Shown here: positions 1-5,555 of the stretch, piece after piece
How the letters are laid out: the number at the start of each line of letters is the position of its first letter
Position numbering within the stretch: position 1 is the stretch's first letter
NCBI GenBank assembly: GCA_003156235.1
Contig: PMGP01000156.1
Location: forward strand, 7,271-14,151
From: Acidobacteriaceae bacterium
GTDB lineage: Bacteria; Acidobacteriota; Terriglobia; Terriglobales; Acidobacteriaceae
Reading direction: 5' to 3'
DNA length: 6,881 nucleotides
Program-made: the position numbers and the translations under genes
Notes under the pieces: generated by a model
What the model saw: the letters and a program-made list of their open reading frames with translations, nothing else
Databases searched by the model: none
What the model was told of the DNA's origin: nothing

Positions 1-614
1 CGGTCAACGAGAAGAAGGGGCTGACTTTTGCGCGCGGGTTGCGGTCGATTCTGCGCCACGACCCGGACAAAATTCTGGTGGGAGAAATCCGCGACCAGGA
101 GACGGCGCAGATCGCCATCAACTCGGCGCTTACCGGGCACCTTGTTTTCACGACGGTGCACGCCAACAACGTAGTGGACGTGCTGGGCCGCTTTCTGAAC
201 ATGGGCGTGGAGGCTTACAACTTTGTCTCCGCGCTGAACTGCATTCTGGCGCAAAGGCTGGTGCGCACCATCTGCGAGTACTGCGCCCGCCCCATTCAGC
301 ACAGCGACGCGGAACTGCTGGCCAGCGGCATGGACCCGAAGGATTGGAAAGGCTTTGAATTCCGCGAGGGCCCGGGCTGCATGGAGTGCGGCGGCACCGG
401 CTATCGCGGCCGAACGGCGATTCATGAGCTGCTGGATTTGACCGACACCATTCGGGAGATCATTTTGGCAAAGAAGCCCACCTCCGAAATACGCAAGCTG
501 GCGCAGAAGGAGGGCATGACCTTTCTGCGCGAGTCGGCGCTGGATCGCGTGCGCCGCGGGTTGACCACGCTCAAGGAGATTAACAAGGTTACGTTCATCG
601 AGGCGTCACGGTAG
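1..614 (+). CDS. GspE/PilB-type assembly ATPase, C-terminal part (5' end outside window)
   Basis: This is a cytoplasmic secretion ATPase that powers pilus or pseudopilus assembly at the inner membrane. The gene enters from the left edge; the first whole codon is at base 3, and coding upstream of the TTG at 39 (VNEKKGLTFARG) shows that TTG is not the real start. The acidic Walker-B-region motif DPDKILVGEIRD is at 60-95 and the His box (ALTGHLVFTTVHANN) at 126-170. A tetracysteine zinc motif typical of GspE/PilB follows: CEYC at 273-284 and CMECGGTGYRGR from 378. The C-terminus (LKEINKVTFIEA) is typical of the family. Walker A lies outside the window. PilT-type retraction ATPases lack the zinc motif, so assembly rather than retraction is favoured. 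The downstream pilMNO genes suggest a type IV pilus-like machine, but PilB and GspE cannot be told apart from this fragment. Confidence 0.95.
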   Translation, partial: VNEKKGLTFARGLRSILRHDPDKILVGEIRDQETAQIAINSALTGHLVFTTVHANNVVDVLGRFLNMGVEAYNFVSALNCILAQRLVRTICEYCARPIQHSDAELLASGMDPKDWKGFEFREGPGCMECGGTGYRGRTAIHELLDLTDTIREIILAKKPTSEIRKLAQKEGMTFLRESALDRVRRGLTTLKEINKVTFIEASR

Positions 615-688
615 CTAGGGACTAGGGACTAGGGACTAGGGACTAAGGGACTAAGGGACTAGGGACTAAGGGACTAAGGGACATGGGA
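615..688. repeat. CTAG-type heptamer/octamer tandem array
   Basis: The array starts directly after the ATPase stop codon. It reads CTAGGGA four times, CTAAGGGA twice, CTAGGGA once, CTAAGGGA twice, then a degenerate CATGGGA. Units of 7 and 8 bases alternate because of a single inserted A, so the array is not coding in any constant frame. Period-7 arrays of this kind are, from my knowledge, scattered in acidobacterial intergenic DNA; their function is unknown to me. Confidence 0.9.
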
Positions 689-704
689 AGCTTTGCACAA
701 ACAA

Positions 705-800
705 ACGTTTTGAAAGGGCATGGCTTTAGCCGTGCCTCAAACGCTGAAAAAAGAGGCTGGGCTTTAGCCCCTGAGGGATGCTTTTCGGAGATTTCGTTGG
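705..800. repeat. REP-like palindromic repeat with two CTTTAGCC hairpins
   Basis: There are two stem-loops sharing the loop TTTA. The first pairs GGCATGGC (717-724) with GCCGTGCC (729-736) and contains one G.T wobble. The second pairs GGGC (759-762) with GCCC (767-770). The surrounding text, with GTTTTGAAAGGGC before and CCTGAGGGATGCTTTT after, resembles a dispersed intergenic repeat I associate with acidobacterial genomes. Outer limits are approximate. An open frame from an ATG at 683 runs through this element into the next gene, but it is better read as noncoding. The hairpins could also weaken readthrough from the ATPase gene. Confidence 0.65.
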
Positions 801-819
801 CACTACCGCATTTTGCAAT

Positions 820-825
820 AGGTGA
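820..825 (+). promoter_or_regulatory. Ribosome binding site deciding the LprI-like start
   Basis: AGGTGA lies four bases before the ATG at 830. It supports that start over the in-frame ATG at 683, whose extra 49 codons would translate the REP-like palindromes and would bury the signal peptide. Confidence 0.55.
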
Positions 826-829
826 ATCG

Positions 830-1258
830 ATGAAGATTTCGATTTTGCGCCGTTCATTTATTTTGCTTACTGCCATTTTCTTGCTTAACTCCGTTCCGTG
901 TCATTCTCAGGTGTCGGCGCAATATCGCGATTGCGACCAGAGGGCACATAGCCAAGCAGAGATAAATTCTTGCGCAAATGACGAGGATGCGAGAGCTGAT
1001 TCCGAGTTGAATGATGTCTATAGGCACTTATTATCAGTGGCAGAGAAGGAGCCTAGAGCAACTGCAAAGGTCAAAGATGCTGAGCGAGTTTGGATTCAAT
1101 ATCGGGATGCCTACCTTGAAGCAATGTTCCCAGCGGAAGACAAGCTGGCATACTACGGTAGTAAGTACCCTAGTGACTTTAACATCGTTCGAGCCTCGCT
1201 GACGCGGGAACAAACAAAGAAACTGCGCGAATTGATAAAACAATACGAGGGGCAATGA
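830..1258 (+). CDS. Secreted LprI/DUF1311-like protein
   Basis: The 142-residue product begins with a signal peptide: RR at 7-8, a hydrophobic stretch at about 10-22, and a likely signal peptidase I site near residues 27-31. Cys24 (VPC) is a poor lipobox. The mature part matches the LprI/DUF1311 pattern: C35, then SCANDEDARADSELNDVY (47-64), the AERVWIQYRD helix (84-93) and a late LTREQTKKL segment. Family members are small periplasmic or surface proteins, named after a mycobacterial lysozyme inhibitor; most have no proven role. Only C35 and C48 remain in the mature chain, and the Cys usual after the WxxYRD motif is absent. By hand count GC is about 47%, against about 63% in a sampled stretch of pilM, with AT-rich codons such as TTA and ATA. 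Repeats precede it and its stop overlaps pilM (ATGA). It is probably an acquired gene, and a role in pilus function is not implied. Confidence 0.75.
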   Translation: MKISILRRSFILLTAIFLLNSVPCHSQVSAQYRDCDQRAHSQAEINSCANDEDARADSELNDVYRHLLSVAEKEPRATAKVKDAERVWIQYRDAYLEAMFPAEDKLAYYGSKYPSDFNIVRASLTREQTKKLRELIKQYEGQ

Positions 1259-2208
1259 GATCGATTCTCAGCAAGGCCAAACTCGGTTCTCAGCAAGGCG
1301 CGCGTCCTCCGGCGGCGGTGGAGGTTTCTCCGCAGGGCGTGCTGGCTGCAGCTTCGCCGGGGCCGGGCCAGCCGCCCGTCTATGCTTTTGAGCCGTTGCC
1401 GCCGGGTGCGATTGTGCCGGGCATCGGCGAGCAGAATCTGAGGGCGCCGGAGGTGGTGGCCAATGCTATCCGCGCCGCGCTTGGGCAGGTTTCACCGCGT
1501 ACCCGCGCCGTCACGCTGGTTCTGCCCGACACCGTGGTTCGCGTCTTCTTTCTGGACTTCGATTCGCTGCCCGCCAAGGCCGTTGAAGTCCTTCCCATTC
1601 TCCGCTTCCGCCTGCGCAAGATGATACCCTTCGAGGTGGAGCACGCTGGGCTGAGCTACCAGGTGCTGGTGGAGAACAAGACCGAATGCAAGGTGCTGGC
1701 GGCGGTTCTGCCCGGACCCGTTCTGGCGGAGTATGAGGCTGCCGTGCGCGAGGCAGGCTACGAGCCCGGAGCCGTGCTGCCGACGAGTCTGGCGGCGCTG
1801 GGGGCCATCGATTCGACGGAGCCGGTTTTGGCCGCCAACCTGAGCCCGCTGGCGCTGACCACCTCCATCACCAACTCTCAAGACCTGCTGCTCTATCGCA
1901 CGCTCGACCTGCCCGAAGATCCCGCGTTGCGCCTTCAGGAAGTGCAGCGCGGCATCAGCGTGGCCGGCGCCTACTATGAAGACAAACTCGGCGCGCGTCC
2001 ACGGCTCCTGTACTTTGCGGGCATCGGCGCGGGCGGCAACAGCGCGGCGGAAGACTTTGCCCGCTGGATTTTCTCACCTGAATCGCCCAGCAATTCCGAT
2101 ATGACCGTCGTCGATATAGCGCCCAGGCCGGAGACCGGAGCGGCAACGCCGCTGGGCCATCTGGTGACTCTGGCGGGCGTAACCGGCGCGCTGGCGGGAG
2201 CAAACTGA
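1255..2208 (+). CDS. pilM: PilM-like actin-fold assembly protein
   Basis: PilM is a cytoplasmic, FtsA-like protein that binds the N-terminal tail of PilN and links the alignment complex to the ATPase side. The 317-residue product has a PilM-type middle region: LVLPDTVVRVFFLDFDSLP (88-106), then RFRLRKMIPFEVEHAGLSYQ, with IPF at 124-126. A late glycine-rich LLYFAGIGAGG (251-261) sits where the adenosine-contact loop is expected. The two phosphate loops look degenerate: AAVEVSPQGV (20-29) replaces the usual GIDIGSSSVK-like motif, and AANLSPLALT (193-202) replaces the second DIG motif. There is no membrane segment. The start overlaps the LprI-like stop (ATGA), with GAGGGG at 1247-1252 just upstream; the stop overlaps pilN by one base (TGATG). 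Gene order makes the assignment firm although the sequence is divergent; GspL is the alternative name. Confidence 0.85.
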   Translation: MRSILSKAKLGSQQGARPPAAVEVSPQGVLAAASPGPGQPPVYAFEPLPPGAIVPGIGEQNLRAPEVVANAIRAALGQVSPRTRAVTLVLPDTVVRVFFLDFDSLPAKAVEVLPILRFRLRKMIPFEVEHAGLSYQVLVENKTECKVLAAVLPGPVLAEYEAAVREAGYEPGAVLPTSLAALGAIDSTEPVLAANLSPLALTTSITNSQDLLLYRTLDLPEDPALRLQEVQRGISVAGAYYEDKLGARPRLLYFAGIGAGGNSAAEDFARWIFSPESPSNSDMTVVDIAPRPETGAATPLGHLVTLAGVTGALAGAN

Positions 2209-2999
2209 TGCGCATCTCTCTCAATCTCGCCACCCGCCCATACGCCGACATCGGACCGGCACTCAAGCGCCTGCGCATCGCCATGGCGGTGCTGGTGGTC
2301 GTCGGAATTGGCCTCGGCGTGGGTTTGCATGCACTCCACCAAAAGGCCGAAGATGCGCGCGCTACCGAGCAGCTTGTGCAGAGCAAGATCGACGCCATCA
2401 ACCGGGAACGGCAGGGCTACCAGGATCTGATGCGGCAGCCGGCCAACGACGCGCTGTTGAAGCAGGTCGCGGCGCTCAACCAGCTCATCGACGAAAAAAC
2501 CTTTTCCTGGACGCTGGCCATGGAAGACCTGGAAACCGTTTTGCCCGGCGGCGTGCAGGCAAACACCCTGGATCCGGTGCGCGACCCCAAGACCGGCATC
2601 ATCACTCTGAAGCTGCGCGTGGTTGGACCTCGCGACCGCGCCGTCGATCTGGTGGAGAACCTGGAGCACTCCAAACACTTTCTGCTGCCCATCATCGTGG
2701 GAGAAAGCACTGAGTCCGCCGGCGGTCCGGGAGAGAAATTGGGGCCGCCCAGCGCCTCCAACCGCGTCAACTTCGAGTTGCAGGCGCAGTACAATCCGGC
2801 CACGCCGGTGGATCGCAAAGCGGAACAAAAGTCTGAGAAGCCCACGGCCGACGGAGAGCACGAAAGCCAAAGTGTTCCACCGCCTCACCAGGCTCCGGTC
2901 CCAGCCGCTCACGGACAGAAGCTTATGAGACCGTCCAAAACCGGCACAGGGCCACACAAACTCAATCCACCGAATCAGAAGCCGGGAGGCCAGCGATGA
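2208..2999 (+). CDS. pilN: PilN-like inner-membrane alignment protein
   Basis: PilN is a bitopic inner-membrane protein whose short cytoplasmic tail docks into PilM and whose periplasmic domain pairs with PilO. The 263-residue product starts with the PilM-binding-type motif LNLATRPY (5-12), has one membrane helix at about 24-41, a helical, probably coiled-coil region at about 45-100 (EQLVQSKIDAINRERQGYQ), and a small periplasmic domain ending near VNFELQAQYNP (187-197). A tail of about 60 residues rich in Pro, Lys, His and Gln follows, which is longer than typical PilN (about 180-200 residues) and looks disordered. It overlaps pilM by one base and pilO by four, implying translational coupling. 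Confidence 0.9.
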   Translation: MRISLNLATRPYADIGPALKRLRIAMAVLVVVGIGLGVGLHALHQKAEDARATEQLVQSKIDAINRERQGYQDLMRQPANDALLKQVAALNQLIDEKTFSWTLAMEDLETVLPGGVQANTLDPVRDPKTGIITLKLRVVGPRDRAVDLVENLEHSKHFLLPIIVGESTESAGGPGEKLGPPSASNRVNFELQAQYNPATPVDRKAEQKSEKPTADGEHESQSVPPPHQAPVPAAHGQKLMRPSKTGTGPHKLNPPNQKPGGQR

Positions 3000-3634
3000 G
3001 CAGCAGCCGCATCCCATCGTTGTGGCGCGAGCGCCTGACCTCCCCGCTTACCTGGCACTACGCCGCTTTTGTCGTGCTGCTGGCCGCGGTCATCGTCCTC
3101 TCCATCCGCTTCGGCTTGGACTGGTCCGCCACCAACGGCAGCTCCAGCGACGCGCTGGCCGCCAAACAGGTGCAGTTGAAGGCTCGCGACCTGGAGACCG
3201 CTCCCTTGCGCGGCCTGGAAAAGCGCGTCGAGGACTCCCGCGCCCAGATGCGCGCGTTCTATTCCAAACGCATCCCGCCCAACTACTCCTCCATCGCCAC
3301 CCGCATCGGTGAACTGGCGCTGAAAGGCCCTGTCCGGCTTACTCGCGTGCAGTATACGCAAGGCGCTGCCGGCTCCTATCTCACGGAAATTACCATGGAC
3401 GCGGGCATCACCGGCGATTATCAGCAGATCATGCGCTTTGTGAACAGCCTGGAGCGCGACCAGACTTTCTTTGTCATTCGCGGAATGGCGCTGACCGGCC
3501 AGCAGGGCGGCCTGGTCAACCTGCGGCTGCGCGTTTCCACCTGGCTCAGGCCTGCCGACGTTCCCAGCGGATTGGCGCCCACTCCGCCAGCAGGCGCCGC
3601 GGCTGCCACTCCACAGGGAAAGGAGGGCGAATAG
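2996..3634 (+). CDS. pilO: PilO-like inner-membrane alignment protein
   Basis: PilO pairs with PilN in the periplasm to form the alignment complex between platform and secretin. The 212-residue product has a short basic cytoplasmic tail, one membrane helix at about 20-37 (YAAFVVLLAAVIVLSI), a helical region at about 50-90 likely to form a coiled coil with PilN, and a ferredoxin-like periplasmic domain. The family-typical stretch ITGDYQQIMRFVNSLERD is followed by FFVIRGMAL and LRLRVSTWLRP. The last 25 or so residues are Pro/Ala-rich. The start ATG overlaps the pilN stop by four bases. AAGGAGG, near the 3' end of this gene, serves the next one. GspM is the type II secretion counterpart, but the order pilM-N-O favours PilO. 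Confidence 0.9.
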   Translation: MSSSRIPSLWRERLTSPLTWHYAAFVVLLAAVIVLSIRFGLDWSATNGSSSDALAAKQVQLKARDLETAPLRGLEKRVEDSRAQMRAFYSKRIPPNYSSIATRIGELALKGPVRLTRVQYTQGAAGSYLTEITMDAGITGDYQQIMRFVNSLERDQTFFVIRGMALTGQQGGLVNLRLRVSTWLRPADVPSGLAPTPPAGAAAATPQGKEGE

Positions 3635-3636
3635 CC

Positions 3637-4272
3637 ATGGCCATCCCGCTGGGATTGGAAAACAAGCGCCAGGTCTACATTCTGATCGCCCTCGCCGTGG
3701 TGATTGTCTGCGCTGGCGGCTACGAGATTTTTGGAGGCTCCAAGCCCGCGCCGCGTCCCGTACCGGCAGCCCGGCCCGCCAATCCTCAGCCTGCCCCGGA
3801 AATCGGTCGCGCGCCGGCGGCAACCTCTTTGCCCCGCGGGCCGGAGGCCATCAAGCTCTCCAACGCCGGCATTGACCCCACGCTGCACCTCGACAAGCTG
3901 GCGCTGAGCGAAGAGGTGGAGTACCGTGGCACCGGCAGGAACATCTTCTCCGCCGAGTCGGCGCCCGCGAAGATCGAAGCTCCGGTAGCCGGCGCACGGC
4001 CCGGCCAGCCCGGACAGCCTGGCGCGAACGCGGGCCCGGTTGTGCCCGAAAAGCCCAAGCCGCCGGCCATCGATCTGAAGTACTTCGGCTACACCCAGAC
4101 CAAAAACAAATCCATTCAGGCTTTTTTCAGCCGCGGGGATGACATTTTTATCGCCCGATCCGGTGACATTATCGACCATCGCTACAAGGTGGGCGCCATT
4201 ATGCCAGGCAACGTTCAGGTTACCGACCTGAGCTACAACAATATGCAAGTCCTGAATTTCCAGGCGAACTGA
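3637..4272 (+). CDS. PilP/GspC-like membrane-anchored connector protein
   Basis: Proteins of this class bridge the inner-membrane complex to the outer-membrane secretin. The 211-residue product has an N-terminal membrane helix at about 12-29 (VYILIALAVVIVCAGGY), a Pro/Ala-rich linker, a conserved-looking RNIF segment (101-104), a second Pro/Gly-rich linker, and a C-terminal beta domain (about 142-211, DLKYFGYT to the end) resembling the homology region shared by PilP and GspC. Canonical PilP is a lipoprotein; no lipobox is present here, so the anchoring is GspC-like while the gene order is PilP-like. The start is two bases after pilO and has a strong AAGGAGG at 3620-3626, ten bases upstream. 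It is the last gene before a long gap; no secretin gene follows. Confidence 0.8.
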   Translation: MAIPLGLENKRQVYILIALAVVIVCAGGYEIFGGSKPAPRPVPAARPANPQPAPEIGRAPAATSLPRGPEAIKLSNAGIDPTLHLDKLALSEEVEYRGTGRNIFSAESAPAKIEAPVAGARPGQPGQPGANAGPVVPEKPKPPAIDLKYFGYTQTKNKSIQAFFSRGDDIFIARSGDIIDHRYKVGAIMPGNVQVTDLSYNNMQVLNFQAN

Positions 4273-4277
4273 AAAGC

Positions 4278-4291
4278 AGCTTTTAGCTTTT
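4278..4291. repeat. Two-copy AGCTTTT heptamer
   Basis: AGCTTTT occurs twice in tandem six bases after the connector gene's stop. It has the same period and the same AGCT start as the AGCTAGN array about 220 bases downstream. The copy number is too low to be certain on its own. Confidence 0.45.
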
Positions 4292-4320
4292 ATTGAGGAC
4301 TGCATAAGTAATGTCCGCAC

Positions 4321-4450
4321 AAACGCGCTGGAGGCGCACCAGTAGCCCGTCACTCCGCGCCGTAGGCGCAATGGTTGTTAGCCCCGCGCTTCAGCGTGGG
4401 GAAAAGGGATTCCATAAGTACGTTACGGAGTCCCGTAGGGACGGCGCAAG
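4321..4450. repeat. REP-like cluster of three short palindromes
   Basis: Three inverted repeats lie in a row. GCGCC-GTA-GGCGC is at 4357-4369. CCCCGCGCT pairs with AGCGTGGGG (4382-4390 with 4393-4401, one G.T). GTCCC-GTA-GGGAC is at 4430-4442. The first and last share the GTA loop and a five-base stem. Wording such as GGAGTCCCGTAGGGACGGC resembles dispersed bacterial REP sequences. The limits are approximate, and no transposase is nearby. Confidence 0.6.
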
Positions 4451-4501
4451 GACTGTTTGTATCTGTACGTAAGTTGTTGTATACGGCATAAGATTGTTCT
4501 C

Positions 4502-4543
4502 GCTAGAGGGAGCTAGAAGCTAGGAGCTAGCAGCTAGAAGCTG
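4502..4543. repeat. AGCTAGN heptamer array in the pseudopilin leader
   Basis: After GCTAGAGGG the array reads AGCTAGA, AGCTAGG, AGCTAGC, AGCTAGA and a partial AGCTG, ending two bases before the ATG at 4545. It therefore occupies the ribosome-binding region. The only purine-rich words are a weak AGAAG at 4536-4540 and an AGGAG at 4522-4526, which is too far away at the present copy number. Confidence 0.85.
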
Positions 4544-4544
4544 T

Positions 4545-5465
4545 ATGACAAAGCCCGCCCCAATCCGCCGCCCCCGCCCCTCCAAGTCAGAAGAGGGCTA
4601 CATCCTGGTTGTGGCTATCTTCATGCTGGCGATCTTTACTATCGCGCTGGCCGTCGCCCTGCCCAAGATTTCCAAGGAGATTCAGCGCGACCGCGAGATC
4701 GAGACCATGCACCGCGGCAAACAGTACATCCGCGGCATAAGGATGTATTACAAGAAGTTCAACGCCTATCCGACCAGCGTCGATGCTCTGGTCAAGCCCA
4801 CCAACAACATCCGCTTTATGCGCAAGAAGTATGCGGACCCGACCACCGGCAAGGAGGATTGGAAGCCGGTTCTGTTGGGCCAGAACAAGGCTCCGACGGT
4901 CATGGGCTTCTTCGGGCAGGCGCTTGGCGGGGTCGGCGGCTGTGCGCCCAACCCATTAGGCGGAAATACTTCGCAAGGCAGCTTATCCAGCAGTAGCATA
5001 GGAGGCACATCCAGCTCCTCGACCATCGGAGGCACATCCAACTCCTCGACCAGCAGCAGTACAAACTGCGGTCCAACGGGCCTGAACACGAGCAGTGATA
5101 CTTCAACCAGCCCCAGCGGAACGCCCCCCACCGATCCCAATGCTGCTACTGCTAGTACCACCACGAACTCGACCACCGGCTCAACGACCGGCTTGAGCGG
5201 CCCGACCTTCGGCGGTGGACCCATCATGGGCTTCTCGCCCAACAGCCCCAAGCAGTCCATCATGGTCTATAAGAAGAAAAACCACTATAACGAGTGGGAG
5301 TTTGTCTACGACCCGGTTGCCGAGCAGATGATGCAGCAGGCCGGCGGCAACACGGGAAACAATCCCTTGCAAACGGGGCAGCCAGGTGCGCCCACGACAC
5401 CCACGTCGCCAACGACGCCCACGGCACCTATAGTACCTACGACGCCCACGGTGTCGCCGCAATAG
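4545..5465 (+). CDS. Noncanonical pseudopilin (type IV pilin-like) with Ser/Thr-rich insert
   Basis: This is probably a minor subunit of the pilus or secretion fibre, inserted in the inner membrane and processed by a prepilin peptidase. The 306-residue product has a basic leader (1-18) ending EEG, then a hydrophobic helix (19-39). Cleavage G18/Y19 would place a Pro at mature position 22, as in type IV pilins, but Glu5 is replaced by Val. A GspG-like segment follows: TMHRGKQYIRGIRMYYKKFNAYPTSVD, then a PTNNIRF and DPTTGKEDW region. Residues about 141-220 are Ser/Thr/Gly-rich with an internal nine-residue duplication; beyond it GPIMGFSPNSPKQSI and HYNEWEFVYDP look conserved again. The tail is Pro/Thr-rich. 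The only cysteines are C133 and C175. The RBS is poor. It follows the connector gene after a repeat-filled gap, so it may have its own transcript. Confidence 0.8.
   Translation: MTKPAPIRRPRPSKSEEGYILVVAIFMLAIFTIALAVALPKISKEIQRDREIETMHRGKQYIRGIRMYYKKFNAYPTSVDALVKPTNNIRFMRKKYADPTTGKEDWKPVLLGQNKAPTVMGFFGQALGGVGGCAPNPLGGNTSQGSLSSSSIGGTSSSSTIGGTSNSSTSSSTNCGPTGLNTSSDTSTSPSGTPPTDPNAATASTTTNSTTGSTTGLSGPTFGGGPIMGFSPNSPKQSIMVYKKKNHYNEWEFVYDPVAEQMMQQAGGNTGNNPLQTGQPGAPTTPTSPTTPTAPIVPTTPTVSPQ
5001..5052 (+). repeat. 27-base in-frame tandem duplication
   Basis: The 25 bases at 5001-5025 recur at 5028-5052 with one mismatch, a period of 27 bases. It encodes two copies of an IGGTSxSST-type nonapeptide inside the Ser/Thr-rich part of the pseudopilin. 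Because the period is a multiple of three, copy-number change would alter length without a frameshift. Confidence 0.85.
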
Positions 5466-5489
5466 TTCCAGCAAAAACCCAAACGCAAT

Positions 5490-5520
5490 AAGGCCCGCCC
5501 CCGCGAAAGGGACGGGCCTT
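5490..5520. terminator. Bidirectional terminator-like hairpin between convergent genes
   Basis: A perfect eight-base stem pairs AAGGCCCG (5490-5497) with CGGGCCTT (5513-5520); CCC/GGG can extend it inward past one bulged A. It lies 24 bases after the pseudopilin stop and 35 bases beyond the iron-sulfur gene's stop on the other strand. The + strand tail (GCATTTGG) is T-poor, while the - strand tail (ATTGCGTTTGGGTTTTT) is richer in T, so it probably acts better for the - strand gene. Confidence 0.7.
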
Positions 5521-5555
5521 GCATTTGGAGCGAACCCAACAGAAAAGCCGCGCCT

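Larger units (their letters stand above)
4273..4544. other. Repeat-filled intergenic region between the connector gene and the pseudopilin gene
   Basis: These 272 bases contain no convincing gene. They hold a two-copy AGCTTTT heptamer (4278-4291), a cluster of short perfect palindromes (about 4321-4450), three CATAAG words (4303, 4413, 4487) and a CTAG heptamer array (4502-4543). I see no clear sigma-70 promoter. An AAAAGC/GCTTTT hairpin (4272-4277 with 4286-4291) followed by TATT could end transcription from the pil genes but is weak. Confidence 0.6.

Noticed and set aside
615..688. CRISPR array
   Set aside because: Units are 7-8 bases in direct tandem with no spacers and no cas genes.
683..829. 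N-terminal extension of the LprI-like gene from the ATG at 683
   Set aside because: It would translate a palindromic intergenic repeat and place the signal peptide internally; the ATG at 830 has its own AGGTGA site.
1974..3017. Long open frame on the - strand (347 codons)
   Set aside because: It is antisense to pilM and pilN, which have clear family motifs and overlapping starts; GC-rich coding DNA commonly gives such shadows.
2975..3823. Open frame of 282 codons on the - strand
   Set aside because: It is antisense to pilO, has composition typical of a shadow frame and shows no motif.
3421..4371. Open frame of 316 codons on the - strand
   Set aside because: It is antisense to pilO and the connector gene and has no recognisable domain.
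4502..4543. Nested AGCTAG palindromes as an attachment site or operator
   Set aside because: They are explained by a period-7 tandem array; no integrase or flanking duplication is visible.
4766..5263. Open frame on the - strand in the Ser/Thr-rich region
   Set aside because: It is a Leu/Val/Pro-rich shadow of the repetitive pseudopilin codons, with no independent support.
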